Shown piece by piece: positions 10,250 to 19,543 of a DNA stretch of 50,458 nt. Every line of letters begins with the position of its first letter. The first letter of the stretch is position 1. Origin of the DNA: Nitrosomonas sp. (GTDB taxonomy: Bacteria > Pseudomonadota > Gammaproteobacteria > Burkholderiales > Nitrosomonadaceae); the NCBI GenBank assembly GCA_028577615.1, contig JAJSDU010000021.1, forward strand, positions 1-50,458. Direction: 5' to 3'. A program made the translations under genes and the position numbers. The notes under the pieces are model-generated. The model did no database searches, was not told the DNA's origin, and saw only the letters and a list, made by a program, of their open reading frames with translations.

Positions 10250-11131
10250 ATGTCATCCACGACGTTTAACAAACTGGTCATCATCGGTGTCGGACTGATT
10301 GGCGGTTCCTTCGCACTTGCACTGCGCAAGGCCGGCGCGGTGCGCCGCATTACCGGTGTCGGACGCAGCCGTGAAAACATGCAGCGCGCACTGAAACAAG
10401 GCGTCATCGATGAAATCGCGCCTGACATGGCATCCGCCCTGCATCAGGCCGATTTTGTGCTGCTCGCCATGCCGGTCGGGCAGACTGGAAGCATCATGGC
10501 GGAGATCGCGCCACACTTAGACTCGAATACCGTCATCTCTGACGCGGGCAGCACAAAACAGGACGTCGTCACGGCTGCGCGCGATCATCTCGGCGAAAAT
10601 CTGAAAAACTTTGTACCCGGCCATCCGATTGCAGGCGCCGAGCAAAGCGGCGTTCTTGCCGCGCAGAACGATCTGTACGCCGGCAAGCATGTCATCCTCA
10701 CCCCGCTCGCCGAAACCCGGACTGAGGCCGTCGAAACAGCCACCGCCTTATGGCAGGCCTGCGGCGCGAAAGTCTCGCAAATGCCGGTTGAAGAACACGA
10801 TCGCATCCTCGCCGCAACCAGCCACCTGCCTCACGTCCTGGCATTCGCGCTGATGAATCATTTACGCAACAGCACGGATAGTCCTGAAAGCCTGCTACGC
10901 TTTGCCGGCAGCGGCTTCCGCGACTTTACCCGAATCGCCAGCAGCTCGCCGGAAATGTGGCGTGATATCTGCCTGGCCAATCGCCGGGCGCTCCTTCAGG
11001 AACTGGAAGCTTTTCAAAACGAGCTGGACATGCTGCAAACCCTGTTGCAGGAAGAAAATGGCAATGCGCTGGAACAGGCCTTCATACAGGCGCGCCGTAT
11101 GCGGGAAGACTGGCTGAATCGTCAGGATTAG
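10250..11131 (+). CDS. tyrA: prephenate (or arogenate) dehydrogenase
   Basis: NAD(P)-dependent oxidation and decarboxylation of prephenate to hydroxyphenylpyruvate, or of arogenate to tyrosine. The 293 residues carry an N-terminal Rossmann motif VIIGVGLIGGSFALAL, then SDAGSTKQDVV, GHPIAGAEQSGV and the catalytic-region ATSHLPHVLAFAL. The C-terminal helical dimer domain includes FRDFTRIASSSPEMWRDI. It is a stand-alone TyrA without fused chorismate mutase or ACT domain. It is the last gene of the run: in many Betaproteobacteria aroA, cmk and rpsA follow here, but in this window an outer-membrane porin comes next. Confidence 0.94.
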   Translation: MSSTTFNKLVIIGVGLIGGSFALALRKAGAVRRITGVGRSRENMQRALKQGVIDEIAPDMASALHQADFVLLAMPVGQTGSIMAEIAPHLDSNTVISDAGSTKQDVVTAARDHLGENLKNFVPGHPIAGAEQSGVLAAQNDLYAGKHVILTPLAETRTEAVETATALWQACGAKVSQMPVEEHDRILAATSHLPHVLAFALMNHLRNSTDSPESLLRFAGSGFRDFTRIASSSPEMWRDICLANRRALLQELEAFQNELDMLQTLLQEENGNALEQAFIQARRMREDWLNRQD

Positions 11132-11364
11132 CAACACAAAAAGAGCATGGGTCATTTTTTGTGGAAATCGATAGCATCTCGCGGGGATCGACCGATTACA
11201 CAAAACCGCGATATCCTCCGCAACACAGGAAAATGAATACCATGTATTAAAATAAAATCCAGCAATTCCGGGAATTAAGTGGTGATTACCGCTTCACTGA
11301 ATCAGTCCGGCATATTTTTATAGCTGCTTTACTTTTACGAACGCGCCCTTATCATTATTCGAAC

Positions 11365-12708
11365 ATGAAATTCCACAAATGGTTGTTATGTGCCTTAGCA
11401 AGCACTGTGTTATTTTTCGATACCTACTCAATTACGCTCCAGGCTGGCAATCTGAAAAATTTTATCAGCGAAAGCAGAATAAAATTTGGTGGCTGGATTA
11501 ATGGCGGCGCGACCTTCAATCCCAGTCAGGCCGGCGGATATAATGGCCCGGTTATTTTTGCCGATCAGGCAAACCGGTTTCAACTGAATCAATTGAATTT
11601 ATTTGTACAACGCCCCGTGGTATCAACCGGAAACGCCTGGGATATTGGGGGGCGCTTCGATTTTATGTTCGGTACAGACGCCATTTTTACTCAAGCCTTC
11701 GGTGTTCCCACATTTGATGTGAATACTGGAGAACCGCTCAGCAGAAGCAACTGGGATCTGAATCTATGCTGTTCTTCGACACGCACTTACGGCATCGCAT
11801 TGCCGCAGACTTACCTGGAAGTTTACGCCCCTATTGGCAACGGACTCAATGTCAAGCTGGGACACTTTTACACGCCGACGGGGTTTGAAACGGTCCCGGC
11901 ACCCGACAACTTTTTTTATACGCGCGCTTATACGCTGAATGTCGGCGAACCTTTTACCCATACAGGCCTGCTGGCAAACTATACCGTCAATAAAAACTGG
12001 GTCGTTTTGGGTGGCGCACTTACCGGCAGCGCCACCGGTGGCTGGGATGCGGGATGGGACAAAGAACTGGAGAACTGGGGCAGCATTGGAGGATTTACCT
12101 GGAGCAGCGACAATCAGGCAACCTCACTGCATATTTCAGGCACGTATGGCGCAACTTCCACGCGCAGCAGCGAGCCCTGGGGATTCTATAACATCGTCTT
12201 CAAACAAAAAATCAATCCCAGAACGCTGCTCGTCCTGCATCATGTCTATGGCCTTGCCGGCGGCGTTTTACTGAATAATCTGCACTACACCAACACCATA
12301 AAAGACGCGGAGTGGATGAGTGTTGTCGCGCATCTGTATTATGATCTGACAGATAACCTGTCCGCGGGTATCCGCGGTGAATGGTTTCGCGACAAACACG
12401 GTTTCCGCAATCCATCCCCTTTCAGGATAGCCGCCGCGACCAATATCGTGAATGGCACGGCAGTCAGCTATGCCGGCGACATCAACAGTGTCACGACCAC
12501 GCCGGCGGATTATTATTCGTTGACAGTAGGCTTAAACTGGAAAATAGCTAAAACACTGAAACTGAAATGGGACGCCATCAAAAAACTGAATGCCCGCCCC
12601 AATATCCGTTACGACAGGGTCGATGCCTATCAAACGGCAGCCTACCGGCCATTTGACGGCAATAAAGACCAAATCCTGTTTTCACTGGATTTCGTACTGC
12701 CTTTTTGA
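11365..12708 (+). CDS. outer-membrane beta-barrel porin (porin-2 / OmpL-like family)
   Basis: The 447-residue protein begins with a signal peptide (MKFHKWLLCALASTVLFF, cleavage probably after about residue 27). It continues with alternating hydrophobic and polar strands and ends in phenylalanine (FSLDFVLPF), the usual outer-membrane insertion signal. The segments IKFGGWINGGATFNPS, GHFYTPTGFETVPAPDNFF and YSLTVGLNWKIAKTLKLKW match the putative beta-barrel porin-2 (OmpL-like, DUF1597) type as I know it. The substrate is unknown. A neighbouring cysteine pair (NLCCSSTRTYG) is unusual for a porin. It lies 233 bases after tyrA and probably has its own promoter in that gap. The barrel nature is quite secure, the exact family less so. 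Confidence 0.8.
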   Translation: MKFHKWLLCALASTVLFFDTYSITLQAGNLKNFISESRIKFGGWINGGATFNPSQAGGYNGPVIFADQANRFQLNQLNLFVQRPVVSTGNAWDIGGRFDFMFGTDAIFTQAFGVPTFDVNTGEPLSRSNWDLNLCCSSTRTYGIALPQTYLEVYAPIGNGLNVKLGHFYTPTGFETVPAPDNFFYTRAYTLNVGEPFTHTGLLANYTVNKNWVVLGGALTGSATGGWDAGWDKELENWGSIGGFTWSSDNQATSLHISGTYGATSTRSSEPWGFYNIVFKQKINPRTLLVLHHVYGLAGGVLLNNLHYTNTIKDAEWMSVVAHLYYDLTDNLSAGIRGEWFRDKHGFRNPSPFRIAAATNIVNGTAVSYAGDINSVTTTPADYYSLTVGLNWKIAKTLKLKWDAIKKLNARPNIRYDRVDAYQTAAYRPFDGNKDQILFSLDFVLPF

Positions 12709-12754
12709 TGACGCCATTGCAAACTACTGCGGGTCGATGCCCGAGCATGTTCTA

Positions 12755-13183
12755 TCATAATGCTTTGCTGTCGGAATATTCCGGCTCTGCCGCCGTAAAC
12801 TCATCCTCGATATCACTCTCTGTTCTGCTCATTTGATTTTCCTGCTCTCTCGCCATCCGCCTGTGAAGATCAACATGACGCAGGCTGTCTTCCAGAATTT
12901 TTTCATACCGGTGTATATTCGCGGCAGAATGCGATCTGATATCCTGGCCCTGCCAGCCAAAATAATAAGGATGTGTCTCGCATTCTTCGAGCATTCTTTT
13001 ATTCTCGATCAGTTGTGCTTTCGCTTCTCTGGCTACATCTCCGTAATACTTGACCAATGCATCATGATCGTGGCGGGCGATATTTGCCGTGTTCATGGTT
13101 TGCGGATTCATTCGTGCGCAGGAAGTTAACAAAGCAATCATCAGCAAAGACAATAATAGTACTGAAAATTTTAATGCTTTCAT
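12755..13183 (-). CDS. uncharacterised lipoprotein
   Basis: I start this at the ATG at 13183, because GGGAGGA stands about 9 bases before it on the minus strand; a longer frame to 13219 lacks such a site. The 142-residue product opens with a lipoprotein signal MKALKFSVLLLSLLMIALL and the lipobox LTSC. The mature part is polar, probably helical and rich in charged residues (KAQLIENKRMLEECETHP; MAREQENQMSRTESD), with no domain that I recognise. It is likely anchored in the outer or inner membrane facing the periplasm. It is convergent with the porin, whose end is 46 bases away. An inverted repeat lies 64 bases upstream of the start. Function unknown. Confidence 0.75.
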   Translation of the reverse strand: MKALKFSVLLLSLLMIALLTSCARMNPQTMNTANIARHDHDALVKYYGDVAREAKAQLIENKRMLEECETHPYYFGWQGQDIRSHSAANIHRYEKILEDSLRHVDLHRRMAREQENQMSRTESDIEDEFTAAEPEYSDSKAL

Positions 13184-13246
13184 GATCAATATCCTCCCAA
13201 CTTTAACCAGCAAGCTCATATTAATTGAATCAATTCAGCGCGGATA

Positions 13247-13272
13247 TTAGGGAAACTCTTGTTTTTCCCTAA
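13247..13272. repeat. perfect 9-base inverted repeat upstream of lipoprotein
   Basis: TTAGGGAAA (13247-13255) and TTTCCCTAA (13264-13272) are exact reverse complements, separated by 8 bases. The site lies 64 bases before the lipoprotein start at 13183 and 160 bases before the methyltransferase at 13434, in the divergent spacer. It could be an operator or an RNA hairpin. No protein that would bind it can be named. Confidence 0.5.
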
Positions 13273-13433
13273 AGGAAACCATTAGAAGACAGCACTTCAT
13301 ATTTGCATGACAGAAAAGACTTGATGCTTCTTTGAAACCATGAGACCAGAATCAACAGCGCAATCGTGTTATTCTGTACGCCATCATAGACATCATCACA
13401 CAACCAGACGTTATAACAACGAACCCGTCCCAC

Positions 13434-14021
13434 ATGATGTTTTCAGAAGCCGCCGAACGCAACAAACGTCCGATTCTGGATAAACTGCACCCACTGCTGG
13501 CCGATTGCGCAGCAGTACTGGAAATCGGCAGCGGCACCGGCCAGCATGCCACTTTTTTTGCTCCGGCCCTGCCCCACCTGGTCTGGCAACCTACTGAATT
13601 GCCCGATAAACTGGCCTTGCTCACAAGCACGAGCAGAAGTCATCCATCAGAAAACCTGGCGACACCGCTGCCGCTCGATATTGACGATGATTACTGGCCC
13701 AGGATTCAGGCCGACGCCGTTTTCACCGCCAACACTTTGCATATCATTCACTGGCCGCAAGTCTGCCGGTTATTCAGCCGTGCTGGCGCATTACTTCCGC
13801 AACAGGGAATCTTCTGCACCTACGGACCATTCAATCGCGATGGCCGCTACACCAGCGCCAGTAACGCGCAGTTCGACGAATGGCTGAAAAACCGCGACCC
13901 TGAAAGCGGCATCCGTGACATTGCTGATTTGCAGCAACTGGCTGAAAAATGCGGCATGTCGTTACAGCATGACTTCGCCATGCCCGCGAACAACCGCCTG
14001 CTGGTCTGGCGCAGGAATTGA
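13434..14021 (+). CDS. DUF938 family SAM-dependent methyltransferase
   Basis: The 195-residue protein begins MMFSEAAERNKRPILDKL and has the SAM-binding motif LEIGSGTGQHATFFA at about residues 30-44. Then come ADAVFTANTLHIIHW and GPFNRDGRYTSASNAQFDEWLKNRDP, all typical of the DUF938 methyltransferase group, whose substrate is not established. Two adjacent ATG codons (13434 and 13437) are possible starts. It stands alone between a divergent lipoprotein gene and the remnant of a GNAT acetyltransferase that begins at its stop codon. A class I methyltransferase fold is secure, the target is unknown. Confidence 0.88.
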   Translation: MMFSEAAERNKRPILDKLHPLLADCAAVLEIGSGTGQHATFFAPALPHLVWQPTELPDKLALLTSTSRSHPSENLATPLPLDIDDDYWPRIQADAVFTANTLHIIHWPQVCRLFSRAGALLPQQGIFCTYGPFNRDGRYTSASNAQFDEWLKNRDPESGIRDIADLQQLAEKCGMSLQHDFAMPANNRLLVWRRN

Positions 14022-14425
14022 ATTCAGCCGCAGCAGATTTATGCGCCAGCACCCCCATGCCGGCATGGCTGGCATGGTTCAATCCGATGATCCTTGACGC
14101 GCATGAACATCTAACTTTAATGGGTCTGAGTCTGAGTCTGGCTCCGGTTACTGTTCTGCCGGAACGGCAGCATCAGGGTGTAGGTACCGCACTGATCAAT
14201 TCAGAGCCCAAGTGCTGCAAAATCCTCGGTGTCAGCGCGATTTTCGTGCCTGGATATCTGGATTACTACGCGAAATTCGGATTTCAGCCATCGGTATGCT
14301 TCGGAATCACGTCGGAATACGATGTGCCAATGGAGGCGTTCATGGCCTTGGAAGCTCTACCGGACTACCTGAATGGCGCATCAGGAACGATCAAATTTCA
14401 TGTCGCGTTCCAGGCTATCTTATAG
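14018..14425 (+). pseudogene. 5'-truncated GNAT acetyltransferase remnant (YhbS-like)
   Basis: From about 14120 this frame encodes SLAPVTVLPERQHQGVGTAL, which is the acetyl-CoA binding motif of GNAT proteins. GYLDYYAKFGFQPS and FGITSEYDVPMEAFMALE follow, close to the C-terminal half of YhbS-like N-acetyltransferases. The family is about 165-175 residues long, but here the first 50 or so residues are missing: the upstream sequence MNSAAADLCASTPMPAWLAW does not look like GNAT. The nominal TTG start overlaps the stop of the methyltransferase gene. I read it as a decayed, 5'-deleted gene; a short expressed domain cannot be excluded. Confidence 0.7.
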
Positions 14426-14493
14426 CCCTGTCGCGTGAATGATTCGAGAAAGCGCACGCACTCTACTCTACCAGTCAGCAAAAATCAAAACCC

Positions 14494-15282
14494 TCATTCA
14501 AGGCAATCGCCATTTTTGTTCCTGAGACAGCGTCTCGCGTAATAGGCAAAACCAACCGCACTGCGCTGCGCGCGGAGTACCCAGTCGTGCGCTTCGCGTG
14601 CAAGTTCCGCTTTGACCGGCTTGATTGCGCCTGCGGAAAGTGCGATGAGCTGCATCCGGGCCGCACGTTCGAAGGCGATCGCCAGCAGACAGGATTCCTC
14701 GATACTGCCGCAGGCGACAAGCAGGCCGTGATGCGCCAGAAACAGCGCACGTTTTGATCCGATCGCCCGCGCAATCAGCTCACCCTCTTCATTACCGACC
14801 GGCACGCCGGGCCATTCCGGCAGAAAAGCGACATCGTCGTAAAGCACGCAGTTATCCATATGCGAAATTTCCAGTGGAATCTCCAGCATGCTCAGCGCCG
14901 CGGTATGGATGGCATGCGTATGAATGATGCACTGCACATCGGGGCGCGCCCGGTATAGCCATGAATGAAAACGGTTGGCGGGATTCGCCATGCCCTCGCC
15001 TTCGAGTACTTCCAGATCTTCATTGACCAGCAGCAGGTTGCTCGCGCGGATTTCATCAAACCCCAGTCCCAGGCGCTGGGTCAGATAGGTGCCCGGTTTC
15101 TCACCCCGCGCAGTGATCTGTCCAGCCAGCCCGGAATCATGACCGTTGTCAAACAAAATGCGGCAAGTCAGCGCAAGTTTCTGCGCCTGGGTATAATGCG
15201 CGCCCTGCAACACAGTCTCCATCTGGCTGACAGATTGCCTGACCAGTTCATTCTTATTCAGATCAAAAGTTTTTCCGCTCAT
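14494..15282 (-). CDS. class II aldolase/adducin family protein
   Basis: The 262-residue product has the class II aldolase fold signature. CRILFDNGHDSGLAGQITAR comes near the start, the metal-ligand pair is in IIHTHAIHTAAL, and a third histidine is in LFLAHHGLLVACG. The family includes fuculose- and ribulose-phosphate aldolases and epimerases. In those enzymes a Glu normally stands in the segment that here reads NPANRFHSWLYRARPDV. This resembles the 'adducin-like' subgroup of unknown substrate rather than the sugar aldolases. It sits 21 bases downstream of a short-chain dehydrogenase on the same strand, so the two may form a small operon. Confidence 0.85.
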   Translation of the reverse strand: MSGKTFDLNKNELVRQSVSQMETVLQGAHYTQAQKLALTCRILFDNGHDSGLAGQITARGEKPGTYLTQRLGLGFDEIRASNLLLVNEDLEVLEGEGMANPANRFHSWLYRARPDVQCIIHTHAIHTAALSMLEIPLEISHMDNCVLYDDVAFLPEWPGVPVGNEEGELIARAIGSKRALFLAHHGLLVACGSIEESCLLAIAFERAARMQLIALSAGAIKPVKAELAREAHDWVLRAQRSAVGFAYYARRCLRNKNGDCLE

Positions 15283-15303
15283 GGCTTTTCCAGTGTATGT
15301 TAT

Positions 15304-16002
15304 TTACCAGGGAATGACTTGCCCGTCGTAGGCAAAAAACTTGCCGCTATCGGTGTGAATCAGATCCGCAATGACCTGGCGCATGCCGTTGACGCTCTTT
15401 TCGGCGGAGATCAATGCGTTCGGACCGCCCATTTCGGTTCGAACCCATCCCGGGTGCAGCAACGCCACGATTACGCCTTTGGATTCCAGATCGATCGACA
15501 GGCTTTTCATGACGATGTTAACCGCGGATTTGCTGGAGCGGTAGACATAGCTTCCGCCACTGGTGTTGTCAGAAATACTGCCCATCTTACTGGTGATCGT
15601 CACAATTTTCTTTGTATCACTTCTGGCAATCTGGCGATAAAACGCATCCGCCATTTTGAGCGGCGCCATTGCGTTCACCTCAAAGGCATATGCCCATGCA
15701 GCATAGTCAACCTGATGAAAACTGTCGCCGTGGCTGGCGGGGTAGACGCCTGCATTATTGATCAGCACGTCAATCTCTTCTGCTGACAATGCATGGGACA
15801 GCTGCTCAATCTGCGCACGATCGGCGACATCGAGTGCATGCACCTGGATACGATCCTGAAACTGTGCGGCCAGTTGCTGCAATGCATTGGATTCAGACGG
15901 ATTTCGCGCGCAGGCCAGAACGCGCCAGCCATCTCCGGCATACTGCCGTGTAAATTCGAGTCCTATGCCGCGGTTCGCACCGGTTATCAAAACGGTTTTC
16001 AT
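15304..16002 (-). CDS. short-chain dehydrogenase/reductase (C-factor-like)
   Basis: The 232-residue protein has the classical SDR layout. The cofactor motif TGANRGIG is at residues 7-14, followed by DVLINNAGVY, the catalytic serine in TITSKMGS, and YRSSKSAVN, which gives the Tyr-x-x-x-Lys pair. The end PGWVRTEMGGPNA is typical of the CsgA/C-factor-like SDR group. The preference for NAD or NADP and the substrate are not readable. It is transcribed away from the glycine riboswitch and towards the class II aldolase gene, with 21 bases between them. Together they might process a hydroxy- or keto-compound, which is inference. Confidence 0.88.
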   Translation of the reverse strand: MKTVLITGANRGIGLEFTRQYAGDGWRVLACARNPSESNALQQLAAQFQDRIQVHALDVADRAQIEQLSHALSAEEIDVLINNAGVYPASHGDSFHQVDYAAWAYAFEVNAMAPLKMADAFYRQIARSDTKKIVTITSKMGSISDNTSGGSYVYRSSKSAVNIVMKSLSIDLESKGVIVALLHPGWVRTEMGGPNALISAEKSVNGMRQVIADLIHTDSGKFFAYDGQVIPW

Positions 16003-16174
16003 TCGATTTTAAGATTCCTATACTGCTGCTGTTTATCTAATCAGTCTGTTCACTGTCCAGACTGTTCGCTCACACTTGTCTCCACTGATACGTTCATTCT
16101 ATCAATCAATGTATTAAATTGAAAATCCGGGCAACGCAGAAACCATGAAAATACATGATTTTTTGGCCAAAGCC

Positions 16175-16204
16175 TTGTCTCAAACCCTGCTGCTAAGGTA
16201 TAGT
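16175..16204 (+). promoter_or_regulatory. putative sigma-70 promoter of the gcv operon
   Basis: TTGTCT (16175-16180) and TATAGT (16199-16204) are separated by 18 bases. A start point near 16211 would put the first riboswitch helix (from 16230) about 20 bases into the transcript, which fits. Matched by eye only. Confidence 0.5.
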
Positions 16205-16229
16205 TCGCACTCAGCCAAACATGTTCAAG

Positions 16230-16479
16230 CAGGAGAGCGCGCTCCAGATTATCAGGCGATAGTCACGGCGCCGCCGAAGGCGTAACCCCCCGGAATCGCT
16301 CAGGCAAGGTCAGAAAACGATTGAAAATCATTGTTATCTCCTGAAAACCGCTTGAAACAGGCAATCTGGAGAGTGCTTAGCAATTCGCCATTCATTTAAT
16401 GGCACTGTTTTTATTGCTTGGCCACCGAAGGGGCACGCGGACATCCCGTAAATCTCTCAGGTAGAAGGACAGAGGGGTG
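16230..16479 (+). ncRNA. tandem glycine riboswitch
   Basis: Two glycine aptamers in series precede gcvT. In the first, CAGGAGA (16230-16236) pairs perfectly with TCTCCTG (16337-16343) as the closing helix. It contains the core GCCGCCGAAGGCGTAACC and a CTCAGGCAAGGTCAG segment. The second (about 16366-16479) runs from CTGGAGAGTGC through CCACCGAAGGGGCACGCGG to CTCTCAGGTAGAAGGACAGA, very close to the family consensus. The linker between them is about 22 bases. In known cases glycine binding turns on expression of the glycine cleavage genes. The end lies 52 bases before the gcvT start, so control may be at translation initiation, as no clear terminator hairpin with a T-run was seen. Confidence 0.95.
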
Positions 16480-16531
16480 AAGTCATTCTGAATGTTACAA
16501 TGACTTATTTTTTATTATCGGGAGAAAATCC

Positions 16532-17623
16532 GTGCTGAAAAAAACGCCTCTGAACGAAACACACCGCCAGATGAACGCCAAAATGGTGGATTTCGGCGGC
16601 TGGGACATGCCGCTCCACTATGGCTCGCAACTTGAAGAACACCACAAGGTCCGTCAGGACGCCGGGATGTTCGACGTATCGCACATGCTGCCCGTTGACA
16701 TCAAGGGTGACGGAACGCGCGACTTTCTGCGCAAACTGGTCGCCAACAATGTCGACAAAATAACCATACCCGGCAAAGCGCTGTATACCTGCATGCTGAC
16801 GCCGCAGGGCGGCATCATCGACGATCTGATCGTTTATTTTCTGACGGAATCCTGGTTCCGCATCGTCGTCAATGCCGGTACCGCCGACAAAGATGTCGCC
16901 TGGATACTCAAACAACGTGACGCACTCGCTCCCGGACTGGAAATCACGCCGCGTCGCGACATGGCGATGATCGCCGTGCAAGGCCCAAATGCGCGCGCAA
17001 AAGTATGGCAGGTCATTCCCGGTTCGCAGGCGGCCACCGAAGAGCTGAAAATATTTCAATCGACAACCCTTAATCACTTTTTCATCGCCCGCACCGGCTA
17101 CACTGGCGAAGATGGCTTTGAAATTATTCTACCCGCTGAAGAAGCACCGACATTCTGGAAATCGCTGCATGCAGCAGGCGTCGCACCCGCAGGGCTTGGT
17201 GCCCGCGATACACTGCGCCTTGAAGCTGGCATGAATCTCTACGGCCAGGACATGGATGAATCGACATCGCCACTGGAATCCGGTCTCAACTGGACTGTCG
17301 ACCTGAAAAGCGAGCGCGATTTCATCGGCAAGCAGGCGCTGCTGGATTCAAACCCGACGCAGCAACTGGCCGGACTGGTGCTGCTTGACCGCGGCGTGCT
17401 CAGAAGCCATCAGAAAGTGGTAGGACAGGTCAACGGTCAGGCATTTGAAGGCGAAATCACCAGCGGCGGATTCTCGCCGACCATCAATCAATCCATCGCT
17501 CTGGCGCGCATCGCCATTGGCGTGTCGCCCGGCGACGAAGTACAGGTGCTGGTCAGGGATAAGCAATTACGCGCCAAAGTGGTAAAATACCCTTTCGTAC
17601 GGAACGGAAAAGTTCTGGTTTAA
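16532..17623 (+). CDS. gcvT: aminomethyltransferase, glycine cleavage T-protein
   Basis: Takes the aminomethyl group from lipoyl-H protein and passes the one-carbon unit to tetrahydrofolate, releasing ammonia. The 363-residue product starts at GTG 16532 ([21 protein letters not shown]), with GGGAGA about 6 bases upstream. Family motifs include [26 protein letters not shown], the [13 protein letters not shown] segment, and [20 protein letters not shown], in which the folate-site Asp and Arg lie. It is the first gene after the tandem glycine riboswitch and is followed by gcvH after 56 bases, so expression is expected to rise with glycine. Confidence 0.97.
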   Translation: MLKKTPLNETHRQMNAKMVDFGGWDMPLHYGSQLEEHHKVRQDAGMFDVSHMLPVDIKGDGTRDFLRKLVANNVDKITIPGKALYTCMLTPQGGIIDDLIVYFLTESWFRIVVNAGTADKDVAWILKQRDALAPGLEITPRRDMAMIAVQGPNARAKVWQVIPGSQAATEELKIFQSTTLNHFFIARTGYTGEDGFEIILPAEEAPTFWKSLHAAGVAPAGLGARDTLRLEAGMNLYGQDMDESTSPLESGLNWTVDLKSERDFIGKQALLDSNPTQQLAGLVLLDRGVLRSHQKVVGQVNGQAFEGEITSGGFSPTINQSIALARIAIGVSPGDEVQVLVRDKQLRAKVVKYPFVRNGKVLV

Positions 17624-17679
17624 CCAGGAAACATCTCAATCATCTATCAACATCGCAAAATTAATTCTGGAGCAAATAA

Positions 17680-18069
17680 ATGAGCATTCCATCAGATTTG
17701 AAATACACCCGCTCGCACGAATGGGTCAAGATTGAAGCAGACGGCACAGTAACCGTAGGCATTACCGATCACGCGCAGGAACTGCTCGGCGACATGGTGT
17801 TCGTCGAATTACCCAAAGTGGGCGACTCCTTTTCGCAAAAACAGGAATGCGCTGTCGCCGAATCCGTCAAGGCTGCGGCAGATGTCTATGCGCCCATATC
17901 CGGCGAAGTCATTGAAGTCAACTCGGCACTGGCTGACAGTCCTGAGAAAATCAACCAGGATGCCTTTGGTTCATGGCTGTTCAAATTAAAACCCGGCAAC
18001 CCGGCCGAACTGGATGGGCTGCTGGATGCCGCCGGTTATCAGGAAGTACTCGACAGCGAAGATCATTAA
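17680..18069 (+). CDS. gcvH: glycine cleavage system H protein
   Basis: Small lipoyl carrier that moves the aminomethyl intermediate between P, T and L proteins. At 129 residues it has the usual length. The lipoylated lysine is K64 in [19 protein letters not shown], and the start [16 protein letters not shown] is the canonical opening of GcvH. A TCTGGAGCAAA just before the ATG serves as ribosome binding site. It is the second gene of the riboswitch-led operon, 75 bases before gcvPA. The L protein (dihydrolipoamide dehydrogenase) is not in the window and is usually shared with the 2-oxoacid dehydrogenases. Confidence 0.97.
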   Translation: MSIPSDLKYTRSHEWVKIEADGTVTVGITDHAQELLGDMVFVELPKVGDSFSQKQECAVAESVKAAADVYAPISGEVIEVNSALADSPEKINQDAFGSWLFKLKPGNPAELDGLLDAAGYQEVLDSEDH

Positions 18070-18144
18070 ATCGAATTCTATCGGCGACCCACCGTGATCA
18101 ATCGCACCTTTTTTATCAATTCTATGGACTTAGTGTAATTCACC

Positions 18145-19497
18145 ATGCCGTTTATCCCACACACAGAAGAAGATATTGCTGAAATGCTTGCCAGCATCGG
18201 CGCTGATTCTATTGAAGCGCTGTTTGATGAAATTCCCGCCGATCTGAAAGGCGGCACCTTGAAAGAAGTTCCGCCCGGGTTAAGCGAAATGGAAATTACC
18301 CGGTTGATGATGGAACGTGCCAGCCAGGATGGTTTTTATCAGAATTACATCGGCGCAGGCGCTTACGAACATCATATTCCGGCCGCCGTCTGGCAAATCA
18401 CCACGCGCGGTGAGTTTTATTCCTCCTATACGCCGTATCAGGCCGAAGCCAGCCAGGGCACCTTACAGTTACTGTACGAATACCAGACCATGATGGCATC
18501 GCTGACCGGCATGGATGTTTCCAACGCCAGCATGTACGACGGCGCGACGGCGCTAGCGGAAGCCGCGTTGATGGCGGTCAGATCGCACAAATCTTCCCGG
18601 CGCATACTGATTCCGGAAACTGTCCATCCGGTGTACCGCAAAGTGGCGCGTGCCATTGTCAGCAACCAGAAAATCGAGATTGTTGAAGTTCCGTTCGATC
18701 AGACATCCGGACAAATCCGGCTGGAGTCGCTGGATGCTTTTGCCACCGATGACATCGCCGCGCTGGTTATTCCGCAGCCCAATTTCTTTGGCGTACTGGA
18801 ACAGGTCGATGCATTGACCGACTGGGCGCACAGCAAAAACGCGCTTGCCATCGGCGTGGTCAATCCTGTCGCACTGGCATTGCTGAAACCACCTGGAGAA
18901 TGGGGCGAAACAGGCGCAGATATCGCTGTCGGCGAAGGTCAGCCCTTAGGTATCCCGTTATCCAGCGGCGGTCCTTATTTCGGCTTTATGGCCTGTAAAA
19001 ACAGCCTGATTCGCCAGATTCCCGGTCGTATCATCGGACGCACGAATGACCTGAATGGCAAGCCCGGTTTTGTTCTGACGTTACAGGCGCGTGAACAGCA
19101 TATCCGCCGCTCGAAAGCCACCTCCAACATCTGCACCAACCAGGGGTTGATGGTTACGGCGGCGACAATTTACATGTCTTTACTGGGCCCCGATGGGCTT
19201 CGCCGGGTTGCCGCGCAATCCCATGCAAACACGTCCAGCCTGATCAAAAAACTGACCGCGATACCGGGCGTGGAACAGGTATTCGGCAGTCCGTTTTTCC
19301 ATGAAGCCGCCATCGGCCTGCCGTCATCCGCAGCCAACGTGCTCGCGAAGCTCAAGCAAAACGGCATACTGGGCGGCTTCGACCTGCAAACGCATTATCC
19401 GGGACTGGAGAACACCCTGCTGGTCTGCGCGACAGAAACAAAAACCGAAGCCGACATCGAAAATTATGTCAGCCAATTCCGGCAGGCACTTGGCTAA
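18145..19497 (+). CDS. gcvPA: glycine dehydrogenase (decarboxylating) subunit 1
   Basis: N-terminal half of the P-protein, which decarboxylates glycine and loads the aminomethyl group onto GcvH. This organism uses the two-subunit form. The 450-residue product opens [19 protein letters not shown] and has [12 protein letters not shown]-like [38 protein letters not shown] and [20 protein letters not shown] follow, all characteristic of GcvPA. This subunit lacks the PLP lysine, which lies in gcvPB. Unusually, its partner does not follow directly: the peroxiredoxin gene tpx starts 46 bases downstream and gcvPB comes after that. Confidence 0.97.
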   Translation: MPFIPHTEEDIAEMLASIGADSIEALFDEIPADLKGGTLKEVPPGLSEMEITRLMMERASQDGFYQNYIGAGAYEHHIPAAVWQITTRGEFYSSYTPYQAEASQGTLQLLYEYQTMMASLTGMDVSNASMYDGATALAEAALMAVRSHKSSRRILIPETVHPVYRKVARAIVSNQKIEIVEVPFDQTSGQIRLESLDAFATDDIAALVIPQPNFFGVLEQVDALTDWAHSKNALAIGVVNPVALALLKPPGEWGETGADIAVGEGQPLGIPLSSGGPYFGFMACKNSLIRQIPGRIIGRTNDLNGKPGFVLTLQAREQHIRRSKATSNICTNQGLMVTAATIYMSLLGPDGLRRVAAQSHANTSSLIKKLTAIPGVEQVFGSPFFHEAAIGLPSSAANVLAKLKQNGILGGFDLQTHYPGLENTLLVCATETKTEADIENYVSQFRQALG

Positions 19498-19543
19498 ACA
19501 GATTGAATCTATTCCAAACACACTACAAATCGAGGAAATAATT

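Noticed and set aside
14965-15786. 273-codon plus-strand frame across the aldolase/SDR genes
   Set aside because: Runs antisense across two clear genes and their junction and lacks any known motif.
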